Part shown: in pieces, positions 1 to 5,922 of the stretch
Numbering within the stretch: position 1 is the stretch's first letter
Layout of the letters: each line of letters opens with the position of its first letter
Assembly (NCBI RefSeq): GCF_002479325.1
Contig: NZ_DLMO01000107.1
Location: forward strand, 1 to 12,442
Source of the DNA: Brevundimonas sp. UBA7534
GTDB lineage: Bacteria; Pseudomonadota; Alphaproteobacteria; Caulobacterales; Caulobacteraceae
DNA: 12,442 nt
Direction: 5' to 3'
The notes under the pieces: model-generated
Seen by the model: only the letters and a program-made list of their open reading frames with translations
The model's database searches: none
Told to the model about the DNA's origin: nothing
Program-made: the position numbers and the translations under genes

Positions 1-360
1 GTGGACCACGGTGCCGTCCGGCGCGGTCGCCTCCACCTGGCCCTGGGCCGCGGCCGTGCCGGCCGCCAGATCGTAGGAAACGCTCTCCCCGCGCAGGGTG
101 TGGCCGCGGGTGCGCAGATAGACGCGGTCGTCCGGTCCGCCCTGGGCGGTGACCACATCGCCCTCGCGCCGGGCGCTCTCGGCCTCGACATAAACAGCGT
201 CGGGCGTCAGGCCGTCCGCCGCCGGCGCGGATGGCGGCGCGCCCGGCTGCGCCTGCGCCAGCACAGGCGTGGCCAGAGGCGCGCAGGCGATCAAGGCCGC
301 GCCGGCCAGCAGCCGGTGCCTCAGGACATTCGAGCGGCGCTCGCGGCGATCACCCTGCAT
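1..360 (-). CDS. lptD: LPS-assembly protein LptD, N-terminal part (cut by window edge)
   Basis: Only the first 120 codons are inside the window; the gene continues past position 1. LptD is the outer-membrane beta-barrel that inserts lipopolysaccharide into the outer leaflet, working with LptE. The visible part has a basic N-terminus (MQGDRRERR), a hydrophobic stretch and a likely signal-peptidase site after PVLA (about residue 36). A region in the style of the LptD/OstA periplasmic domain follows (VYVEAESARREGD, LRGESVSYDL). The start at 360 is the only ATG in this frame after the lptG stop, with a weak GGA upstream. It lies 45 bp downstream of lptG in the same direction, which fits an lptF-lptG-lptD operon. 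The identification rests on domain style plus this context, because the barrel is not visible. Confidence 0.82.
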   Translation of the reverse strand, partial: MQGDRRERRSNVLRHRLLAGAALIACAPLATPVLAQAQPGAPPSAPAADGLTPDAVYVEAESARREGDVVTAQGGPDDRVYLRTRGHTLRGESVSYDLAAGTAAAQGQVEATAPDGTVVH

Positions 361-405
361 ATGCCATCCGTGGTTGGGAGCCTGTTGGAGGAGCGGGCGG
401 TCCGC

Positions 406-1545
406 TTAGCCGTCTTCGGTATAGAACAGCAAGGTGAAGGCGGCGAGCGCCGTCAGGATCGGCGGCAGCCAGGCGGCCACGAAGGCCGGCGCCACCTCGG
501 CCGAGCCCATCGCCGCCGAAAACTGGTTCAGGAAGAAGAAGGCGAATCCAAGCACCACCGCCGCCACGCTCATTCGCGCCATGTCGCCCAGCCGCATCAG
601 CCGCAGCGAGAACGCCGCTGCCAGGATCGACATGGCCGCGAACACCAGCGGCGTGGCCAGCAACTGCTGGAAGCGCAGACGATAGGCGGTGGAGCTGAAC
701 CCCGCGTTCTCGATGCGCTGGATCTGGTTGGGCAGGGACCAGAAAGGCGTCGACTGCGGTCGGGCGAACCGCTCGAACGCCTCCTCGTCGGCCAGGCTGG
801 AGGGCAGGTCCAGCGTCGAATAGGTCACCGCCCGCTGTCCGACGGTGGCGCCGGTCGCATCCTGCAGCCGCCAGCGGCCCGCGCTGAGGGCGGCCGACTG
901 GGCGTCGATCCGTTCCGAGAAGGTGCGGCCGCCGCCGGGCTGGGTCGTGTAGATGAAGAAGGTGACGTCCAGCAGGCGGGCGTTGGTCCGGTCCTGGCGA
1001 CCGGCGCGGATGATCATCTGGCGCTGGTCGTCGCCTTCGCGCAGCCAGATGGCCTCCGGCGGTCCCGCGCCCGGCGCCGTGCCGGAGATAGGGGCGCGCT
1101 CGCGCTGCCACATGGCGTCCCCCGCAGAGGCCATCGGCCCCAGGACCGTCACGGTCAGCACGCCGAGCAGGAAGGCCATCCCGGCTGAGGGCAGCACGAA
1201 GCGCCACGCCGAAACCCCCGCCGCGCGCATGGCGATCAGTTCGCTGCGCCGGTTCAGGCCGATGTAGGCGCCCAGCGTCCCGAACAGGAAGACGAAGGGG
1301 AACAACTGCACGATCACCGCCGGCGACTTGATCGCCACCAGTCCGAGGATGCGCAGCGCCGACAAATCCTGGTTGGAGCCGACGCCGCGCGACACCTCGA
1401 CGAAGTCGATCAGCATCACCAGCGCCGAAATCACAGCCAACGCCGTGGCCAGCGAGCGAAGCTGCTGGATCAGCACATAGCGTTCGATGCGGCCGATGCG
1501 CGGCAGTCGGCGCGCCGCGGACAGGGAGGGCAGGGCCAGGGTCAT
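406..1545 (-). CDS. lptG: LPS export ABC transporter permease LptG
   Basis: Inner-membrane permease (379 aa) of the LptB2FG transporter, which extracts LPS from the inner membrane and passes it to LptC. The usual YjgP/YjgQ layout is visible: a helix near residues 30-47 (ATALAVISALVMLIDFVEV), two more up to about residue 131 (SPAVIVQLFPFVFLFGTLGA; FLLGVLTVTVLGP), a periplasmic jellyroll-like middle, and three C-terminal helices ending in LLFYTEDG. The start at 1545 (MTLALPSL) is preferred over the open frame reaching 1761, since the added 72 residues overlap lptF and look like out-of-frame translation. A GAGG lies just upstream, and ATG overlaps the lptF stop as ATGA, which implies translational coupling. 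It is called LptG rather than LptF because it is second and precedes lptD. Confidence 0.93.
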   Translation of the reverse strand: MTLALPSLSAARRLPRIGRIERYVLIQQLRSLATALAVISALVMLIDFVEVSRGVGSNQDLSALRILGLVAIKSPAVIVQLFPFVFLFGTLGAYIGLNRRSELIAMRAAGVSAWRFVLPSAGMAFLLGVLTVTVLGPMASAGDAMWQRERAPISGTAPGAGPPEAIWLREGDDQRQMIIRAGRQDRTNARLLDVTFFIYTTQPGGGRTFSERIDAQSAALSAGRWRLQDATGATVGQRAVTYSTLDLPSSLADEEAFERFARPQSTPFWSLPNQIQRIENAGFSSTAYRLRFQQLLATPLVFAAMSILAAAFSLRLMRLGDMARMSVAAVVLGFAFFFLNQFSAAMGSAEVAPAFVAAWLPPILTALAAFTLLFYTEDG

Positions 1546-2678
1546 GCGAACCTCGCCTTCAGGCGGCGGACGACGGGTTGAAGCCGGCTGCGGCGTGGTT
1601 TCAACGCGCGGAACAGCACTCTCATGGCGATGCCCAGGGCGACCAGCGGCGCCACGTACTGCAGCACGTTCATCCATCCGTTCCAGGCGCTGGCGGCCAC
1701 CAGGCCATAGCCGATCACCCGGGCCAGCAGGAAGAAGCCCGCAGCCTTGGCGATGCGCCAACTGTAACCGCTGCGGCTGAAGGCGCCGCCCAGGATCGCC
1801 GCCAGCGCCATGGCCATGGCGACCAGCACATACAGCGGCGACGACAGCCGGGAATGCGCCTCCGCCAGCAGCTCGCCACGCGATCCTGCGCTTTCCAGCA
1901 CGCGCGGCGACGGGTTCAGCAACTGGCGCAGATAGAGGTCGGAGGGCTTGTAGCGAATGGTCTCGGCCACGTCGGCGAACGGCGCCAGGGAGAAGTCGTA
2001 GCGCTGGAACGACAGGGTCTCCAGCACGCCGTTGGACGAGTAGCGCTGGGCCGAGCCGTCGATCATCGTCAGGATCGGCTGGCCGGTCGCGTCGCGGCCG
2101 AACCGGGCCTCGCCGGCGTTCCAGGTCGTCACCTCGTCGCCGTCCACCAGATAGACGAACAGGTTCACCAGCAGGCCGCTCTGCTCGATCTGCTGGACAT
2201 AGACGGTCAGGCCGTTAGGCCCCTGGACGAACTGGCCCTCCTCGACCAACAGGGCGGCCAGATCGGTGCGGATGGCGAAGGCCTGTCGGCGCACCTCGTG
2301 CTGCGCCCACGGCAGCATGAACAGGTTGATGAACAGCGCCAGGATGGCGCCCAAGAGGGCCAGCCGGGCCGCGGGCGCGATCACCTGCCAGCGCGTCATG
2401 CCGCCTGCGAAGGCCGCGGTCATCTCCTGCTCGCGCTGGAGACGGGTCAGGGCGATCAGGGCGCCGATGAACAGGCCGATCGGCAGGATCACCGCCAGCA
2501 GTTGCGGCAGGGCCAGCAGCGTCAGCTTCACCATCACCCACACGCTCTGGCCGCGTTCGACGATGACCTCCAGTTGGTCCAGGCTCTGGCTTAGCACGCC
2601 GATGCCAGCCAGCGCGGCGCACGCCGCCACCACGGGCAGGGAAATCTGTCGGAAAAGGTAGCGCTGAATCAGAGTCAT
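1542..2678 (-). CDS. lptF: LPS export ABC transporter permease LptF
   Basis: The partner permease of LptG in LptB2FG (378 aa). It begins MTLIQRYLFRQI, the typical family opening. Predicted membrane helices lie near residues 13-33, 52-78 and 99-123 (LLGAILALFINLFMLPWAQ), followed by a large periplasmic domain and three C-terminal helices from about residue 281 (YVLVAMAMALAAILGGAF and on). A cytoplasmic loop between helices 2 and 3 (TRLQREQEMTAAFAGGMTRW) matches the coupling region that contacts the LptB ATPase in this family. A further open stretch to 2972 is rejected because it overlaps divergent pepA and adds no recognisable residues. The gene is first in the apparent lptF-lptG-lptD operon. 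Its Shine-Dalgarno sequence is weak (a GAAG well upstream). LptB and LptC are not encoded here. Confidence 0.93.
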   Translation of the reverse strand: MTLIQRYLFRQISLPVVAACAALAGIGVLSQSLDQLEVIVERGQSVWVMVKLTLLALPQLLAVILPIGLFIGALIALTRLQREQEMTAAFAGGMTRWQVIAPAARLALLGAILALFINLFMLPWAQHEVRRQAFAIRTDLAALLVEEGQFVQGPNGLTVYVQQIEQSGLLVNLFVYLVDGDEVTTWNAGEARFGRDATGQPILTMIDGSAQRYSSNGVLETLSFQRYDFSLAPFADVAETIRYKPSDLYLRQLLNPSPRVLESAGSRGELLAEAHSRLSSPLYVLVAMAMALAAILGGAFSRSGYSWRIAKAAGFFLLARVIGYGLVAASAWNGWMNVLQYVAPLVALGIAMRVLFRALKPRRSRLQPVVRRLKARFA

Positions 2679-2817
2679 GGGCGGCTGGACTTCGCCCGGT
2701 TGCAGGCGGCGATATTGAGGCGCATCTAGTAGCACATCGGGGCGCGTCGGCGACAAGCGGACGCGCCATTGTGTTTTTTCAAGCTGACGCCGGGTGGGGC
2801 CTGGCTGGAGTTGCCGC
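2679..2817. promoter_or_regulatory. Divergent lptF / pepA intergenic promoter region
   Basis: These 139 bp must hold the start signals for both divergent units. On the minus strand TTGTCG (2756-2751) is followed 17 bp later by GCTACT (2733-2728), about 50 bp before the lptF start; this partly resembles the Caulobacter housekeeping form (TTGACG / GCTANA). On the plus strand TTGCAG (2700-2705) and CATCTA (2723-2728) are only weakly promoter-like. GGAG at 2807-2810 is the pepA Shine-Dalgarno, 7 bases before ATG. These are pattern matches by eye and none is strong. Confidence 0.3.
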
Positions 2818-4293
2818 ATGAAGATCGAATTCGCCGCCGCCGCCGGTTCCGCCGAAATCCTGGCCGTTCCGGTCCATGAGGACCGCGTGCTGGCGGGGGC
2901 GGCGCCCGGACTGGACCAGGCGGCCGGCGGCGCCCTGACCAAGGCCCTCTCCAAGAGCCGCATGACCGGCAAGTCCGGTCAGACCCTGGCCGTCGCGGCG
3001 CCTGCGGGCGTGGAGGCCGACAGCGTCCTGCTGGTCGGCGCCGGCGCCGCGGACAAGCTGGACGACCTGGCGGTCGAGGCCTTCGGCGCCAACGCCTACG
3101 CCGCGGCCAAGATGTCCGGCGCCGAGGTCCTGACCCTGGATGCGTCCGCTCTGACGCCCGAACAGGCCGCCCGCGCCGCGTTCGCCGCCAGCCTGGCCGC
3201 CTATCGCTTCGACAAGTACCGGACCACCGAAAAGGCGGACAAGAAGCCCTCCATCAAGGCCGTCCGCGTCGTCACCTCCGACATCCGCGCCGCCGACGCC
3301 GCCTATGAGGCGCTTTCGCCCGTCGCCGACGCCGTGATGTTCGCCCGCGACCTGGTCTCGGAACCGGCCAACGTCCTCTATCCGGCCGAGTTCGCCCGTC
3401 GGGTGAAGGAGATGGAGCGCCTGGGCCTGAAGGTCGAGATCCTGGGCGAGGCCGAGATGGAGAAGCTGGGCATGAACACCCTGCTCGCCGTCGGCCAGGG
3501 CAGCCGCCGCGAAAGCCAGCTGGCCGTGATCCAGTGGAACGGCGGCGCGGCGGGCGACCAGCCGATCGCCTTCGTCGGCAAGGGCGTGTGCTTCGACACC
3601 GGCGGCATCTCCATCAAGCCCGCCGAGGGCATGGAGGACATGAAGTGGGACATGGGCGGCGCCGCCGCCGTCGCGGGGACCATGATGGCCCTGGCCGGCC
3701 GCAAGGCCAAGGTCAACGCCGTCGGCGTGTTGGGTCTGGTCGAGAACATGCCCGACGGAAACGCCCAGCGTCCGGGCGACGTGGTGACGTCGATGTCGGG
3801 TCAGACCATCGAGGTCATCAACACCGACGCCGAAGGCCGCCTCGTGCTGGCCGACGCCCTCTGGTACACGCAAGGCCGCTTCAAGCCGAAGTTCATGATC
3901 GACCTGGCCACCCTGACCGGCGCCATGATCGTGGCGCTGGGCCTCGACTATGCGGGCATCTTCTCGAACTCGGACGAAGTGTCGGATAACATCCTGGCCG
4001 CCTCGGAAAAGGTGGGCGAGAACTTCTGGCGGATGCCGATCCCGGATCGCTACAACCAGCACATCGAGTCCAAGATCGCGGACCTGAAGAACATGGGCAA
4101 TGGCCGCGCCGGCGGCTCCATCACCGCCGCCCTGTTCCTGCAGAAGTTCACCAACGGCGTGCCGTGGGCGCATCTGGACATCGCCCCCACCGCCTGGGCC
4201 AACAAGAGCCCCAGCCCGACCGTGCCCGAAGGCGGCGTCGGCTTCGCCGTCCGCACCCTGGACCGCATGGTGGCCGACAAGTACGAGGCCTGA
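2818..4293 (+). CDS. pepA: Cytosol (leucyl) aminopeptidase PepA, family M17
   Basis: A two-metal aminopeptidase (491 aa) that removes N-terminal residues such as leucine from peptides, normally as a cytoplasmic homohexamer. The C-terminal catalytic domain is complete. Metal-site and active residues are K255 and D260 (GKGVCFDTGG), K267 (SIKP), D278 (MKWDMGG), and D337, E339 and R341 in the NTDAEGRL signature. All seven sit 15 residues earlier than the E. coli PepA positions I recall (270, 275, 282, 293, 352, 354, 356), so the core is collinear. The N-terminal macro-like domain is more divergent, as is usual. The start at 2818 (MKIEF) has GGAG 7 bases upstream; an earlier GTG at 2794 would add eight unconvincing residues. 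E. coli PepA also acts as a DNA-binding factor, and nothing here shows whether this one does. holC normally follows and here is displaced by the repeat-bounded unit. Confidence 0.97.
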   Translation: MKIEFAAAAGSAEILAVPVHEDRVLAGAAPGLDQAAGGALTKALSKSRMTGKSGQTLAVAAPAGVEADSVLLVGAGAADKLDDLAVEAFGANAYAAAKMSGAEVLTLDASALTPEQAARAAFAASLAAYRFDKYRTTEKADKKPSIKAVRVVTSDIRAADAAYEALSPVADAVMFARDLVSEPANVLYPAEFARRVKEMERLGLKVEILGEAEMEKLGMNTLLAVGQGSRRESQLAVIQWNGGAAGDQPIAFVGKGVCFDTGGISIKPAEGMEDMKWDMGGAAAVAGTMMALAGRKAKVNAVGVLGLVENMPDGNAQRPGDVVTSMSGQTIEVINTDAEGRLVLADALWYTQGRFKPKFMIDLATLTGAMIVALGLDYAGIFSNSDEVSDNILAASEKVGENFWRMPIPDRYNQHIESKIADLKNMGNGRAGGSITAALFLQKFTNGVPWAHLDIAPTAWANKSPSPTVPEGGVGFAVRTLDRMVADKYEA

Positions 4294-4297
4294 AAAT

Positions 4298-4350
4298 CCT
4301 ACCCCCCTTGCGGGGGAAGGTGGCCGAGCGGAGCGAGGTCGGATGGGGGG
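4298..4350 (+). repeat. Palindromic intergenic repeat, left copy
   Basis: This copy starts four bases after the pepA stop codon. The left arm (4298-4325) contains a C6-TTGC-G5 hairpin followed by AAGGTGGCC. A variable 14-base middle follows, then the right arm CGGATGGGGGG (4340-4350). An inverted copy lies at 4748-4799: the left arms match at 26 of 28 positions, the right arms at 11 of 11, and only the middle differs. The layout (conserved arms, variable centre, self-complementary) is that of REP-like elements dispersed in alphaproteobacterial genomes. Copy number elsewhere cannot be seen from this window. Confidence 0.85.
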
Positions 4351-4352
4351 TG

Positions 4353-4374
4353 TATCCCGGTTTCGACCGGGATA
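4353..4374 (+). terminator. Perfect 9-bp stem with TTCG loop after pepA
   Basis: TATCCCGGT (4353-4361), loop TTCG (4362-4365), ACCGGGATA (4366-4374): an uninterrupted 9-bp stem closed by an unusually stable tetraloop. No T-run follows, so it is not a textbook intrinsic terminator. It may stabilise the pepA 3' end, weakly terminate, or be part of the adjoining repeat element. It ends 10 bases before the GTG of the DUF559 frame. Confidence 0.5.
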
Positions 4375-4384
4375 GCATCGCACT

Positions 4385-5257
4385 GTGGCCATCCATCATC
4401 ACGACCGCGCTCACGCCCTGGCCCGCGATCTTCGCAAGGCGCAGACGCTCAGCGAGCGCGCCATGTGGCGCCTGCTGCGGGGCCGCCAGCTGGAAGGCCT
4501 GCGGTTCCGTCGTCAGGTCCCATTGGGTCCCTATGTCGCCGACTTCTGTTGCCACGCGCTGAAGCTGGTGATCGAACTGGACGGCGGCGTCCATCGCCTG
4601 CGAGAAGAGCGCGACGCCGCGCGTGACGCCTGGCTGGGAGAACAGGGCTTTGAGGTTCTCAGGTTCGAGAATGAGGCGGCAGCGCGCAATCCGAACATCG
4701 TGCTGGACGCGGTGCGCGCGGCGGCTCGACGGAAAGGCTGGGAGGCGCCCCCCATCCGTCCCGCTGACGCGGGCCACCTTCCCCCGCGAGGGGGGAAGGG
4801 CGTGACGGCCAACCCCGAAATCTGGTTCTACCACCTGGAGCGCTCGTCGCTGGATCAGGTGCTGCCGACCCTGCTCGAGAAGACGCTCGAGCGGGGCTGG
4901 CGGGCGCTGGTCAAGGCCGGCCCGACCCGGCTGGAAGCGGTCGACGAGTCGCTTTGGACCTATCGCGAAGACAGTTTTCTGCCTCATGGACAGGCCGGGG
5001 GACCGCACGACGCGCGCCAGCCGGTGCTGTTGAGCGACACGGGCGAGAACCTGAACGGCGCTCAGGCGCTGTTCATTCTCGACGATGCAGAACTGGGCGC
5101 CACGGAAGGGTTCGAACGATGCTTCATCATTTTCGACGGTCGGGACGAATCGGCGCTGCAGCACGCCCGCGGCCGCTGGAAGACGCTGAAGGATCAGGGC
5201 GCGACACTGGCCTACTGGCGTCAGACCGACGAGGGGCGCTGGGAAAAGGCGGCCTGA
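4385..5257 (+). CDS. holC: DUF559 nuclease-like domain fused in frame to DNA polymerase III chi subunit (HolC)
   Basis: One uninterrupted 290-codon frame holds two unrelated proteins. Residues 1 to about 117 are a DUF559 domain (Vsr/PD-(D/E)XK-like fold): SERAMW at 23-28, FRRQVPLGPYVADF with D53, VIELDGG with E64 and D66, H70, then FEVLRF. Residues about 121-139 are proline/glycine-rich and are encoded by the right-hand palindromic repeat. Residues 141-290 are a full-length chi subunit (PEIWFYHLERSSL, LWTYREDSFLPHG, FDGRDE, ending YWRQTDEGRWEKAA), which in E. coli links the clamp loader to SSB. The only early start is GTG at 4385, just after an in-frame TAG and without a clear Shine-Dalgarno. 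holC after pepA is a known arrangement; the nuclease domain looks inserted between them. HolC may be made as the fusion, alone from GTG 4802, or both. Domain identity is strong; the functional meaning of the fusion is unknown. Confidence 0.85.
   Translation: MAIHHHDRAHALARDLRKAQTLSERAMWRLLRGRQLEGLRFRRQVPLGPYVADFCCHALKLVIELDGGVHRLREERDAARDAWLGEQGFEVLRFENEAAARNPNIVLDAVRAAARRKGWEAPPIRPADAGHLPPRGGKGVTANPEIWFYHLERSSLDQVLPTLLEKTLERGWRALVKAGPTRLEAVDESLWTYREDSFLPHGQAGGPHDARQPVLLSDTGENLNGAQALFILDDAELGATEGFERCFIIFDGRDESALQHARGRWKTLKDQGATLAYWRQTDEGRWEKAA
4748..4799 (-). repeat. Palindromic intergenic repeat, right copy, inverted
   Basis: Read on the minus strand this repeats the 4298-4350 element: C6-TCGC-G5, AAGGTGGCC, a 13-base middle, then CGGATGGGGGG. 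The middle makes its own hairpin (plus strand CCCGC 4760-4764, loop TGAC, GCGGG 4769-4773). The end of the element makes CCCCC-GCGA-GGGGG (4781-4794), with a GNRA-type loop on the plus strand. It lies inside an open reading frame and encodes about 17 linker residues between the DUF559 and HolC parts. With the left copy it brackets the DUF559 gene as inverted ends. Confidence 0.85.
4788..4804 (+). promoter_or_regulatory. Candidate internal ribosome site and GTG start for free HolC
   Basis: A G-rich tract (GAGGGGGGAAGGG, 4788-4800) sits just before GTG at 4802-4804. From that GTG, HolC would be 151 aa, close to the E. coli chi length of 147 aa. The tract is supplied by the right-hand repeat, so the insertion appears to have provided the holC ribosome site. 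Part of it is buried in the 3' arm of the CCCCC-GCGA-GGGGG hairpin, so ribosomes translating the DUF559 part could open it. This is inferred from sequence only. Confidence 0.45.
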
Positions 5258-5583
5258 TCGTTCTGGCGGGCGCCGCCCTGCTGGCCGCCTGCTCCTCGAC
5301 TCCCGCCGCCGACGAAGCCGCCCCGCGCGCGGTGGAGCGGGCGCAACTGACTCCGCCCGTCGGGACCCGGATGCCGACCGCCCCGACCGCCGATCTCTGC
5401 AAGGCCGGAGAGATGCAATATCTGGTCGGGAAACCGCGCACCGAAATCCCCGTTCCGGTGGATGTGGTGAACCGTCGCGTCACCTGCACGGAATGCGCCA
5501 TCACCGAGGAGTTCTCGGCCTATCGGCTCAACATCTTCTATGATCGGCAGACCGGGATCATCGAACAGGTGCGGTGCGGCTGA
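5239..5583 (+). CDS. Small lipoprotein, I78-like peptidase-inhibitor family (first of a pair, start uncertain)
   Basis: A lipoprotein signal is clear (GLIVLAGAALLAAC), with the lipidated cysteine encoded at 5290-5292. An alanine/proline-rich tether follows, then a domain ending YRLNIFYDRQTGIIEQVRCG, the closing pattern of the I78 inhibitor family (PF11720). The start is the problem: between the ATG at 5119 and the lipobox this frame has no ATG, GTG or TTG. I chose CTG at 5239, giving 114 aa with a lysine-bearing signal and GAGGGG close upstream. CTG at 5254 is the alternative; it overlaps the holC stop as CTGA but leaves a signal of only 12 residues. ATG 5119 would put about 57 residues before the cysteine, too long for a lipoprotein signal. 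On the chosen start the other cysteines are C54, C83, C86 and C113, spaced exactly as in the next gene. The substrate of the putative inhibitor is unknown. Confidence 0.7.
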   Translation: MGKGGLIVLAGAALLAACSSTPAADEAAPRAVERAQLTPPVGTRMPTAPTADLCKAGEMQYLVGKPRTEIPVPVDVVNRRVTCTECAITEEFSAYRLNIFYDRQTGIIEQVRCG

Positions 5584-5610
5584 CGCTGCGCCCGAGGAGA
5601 GGAAACGACC

Positions 5611-5919
5611 ATGAAGACCGCATTCATACTGACGTCCCTGCTGAGCGCCGGCGTGCTGGGCCTGTCTGCCTGCGCTCCGGTGGAGGGCGCCGACCCCATG
5701 CCCGGCCCCGGCGACCAGACCGCCTTCAAGCCGTGCAAGGTCGAGGACTATCAGCGCTACGTCGGCCAGAACCGCTCGGCCATCCCGGCGGCGCCGGCCG
5801 GCCAGACCTTCCGCGTCCTGTGCACCACCTGCGCGGCCACGATGGACTATCGCGAGAACCGGGTGAACTTCGTCTATGAGGAATCCACCGGCGTCGTCCG
5901 CGAGGTGAAGTGCGGCTGA
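5611..5919 (+). CDS. Small lipoprotein, I78-like peptidase-inhibitor family (second of a pair)
   Basis: A 102-aa lipoprotein with a good start: GAGGAGAGGA at 5594-5603, then ATG at 5611. The signal MKTAFILTSLLSAGVLGLSAC carries lipobox LSAC with C21 as the lipidated residue. The mature domain has C42, YVGQN (50-54), C71-TT-C74, then MDYRENRVNFVYE and a terminal VKCG (C101). The MDYR...RVN.VY...G...CG pattern is typical of I78 inhibitors, where the first and last cysteines usually form a disulfide; the CxxC ahead of the reactive region is an extra pair. It is paralogous to the gene 27 bp upstream, with identical cysteine spacing (29, 3 and 27 residues). Probably anchored to a periplasm-facing membrane. 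The family call is from memory of the pattern, and inhibition is not shown. Confidence 0.85.
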   Translation: MKTAFILTSLLSAGVLGLSACAPVEGADPMPGPGDQTAFKPCKVEDYQRYVGQNRSAIPAAPAGQTFRVLCTTCAATMDYRENRVNFVYEESTGVVREVKCG

Positions 5920-5922
5920 TCC

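Noticed and set aside
1546..1761. N-terminal extension of LptG upstream of 1545
   Set aside because: It lies inside lptF in another frame. The family N-terminus begins at MTLALPSL, with a ribosome site and an ATGA junction with lptF.
2779..4392. Long open frame on the minus strand opposite pepA (537 codons)
   Set aside because: It is fully antisense to pepA, whose active site is intact. The translation is rich in H, G, R and Q with no recognisable domain, as expected for a shadow frame in high-GC DNA.
4298..4799. Classical insertion sequence or CRISPR array
   Set aside because: There is no transposase and no target-site duplication (flanks GCCTGA and GCGTGA are only similar). Two inverted copies about 400 bp apart are not a spaced direct-repeat array.
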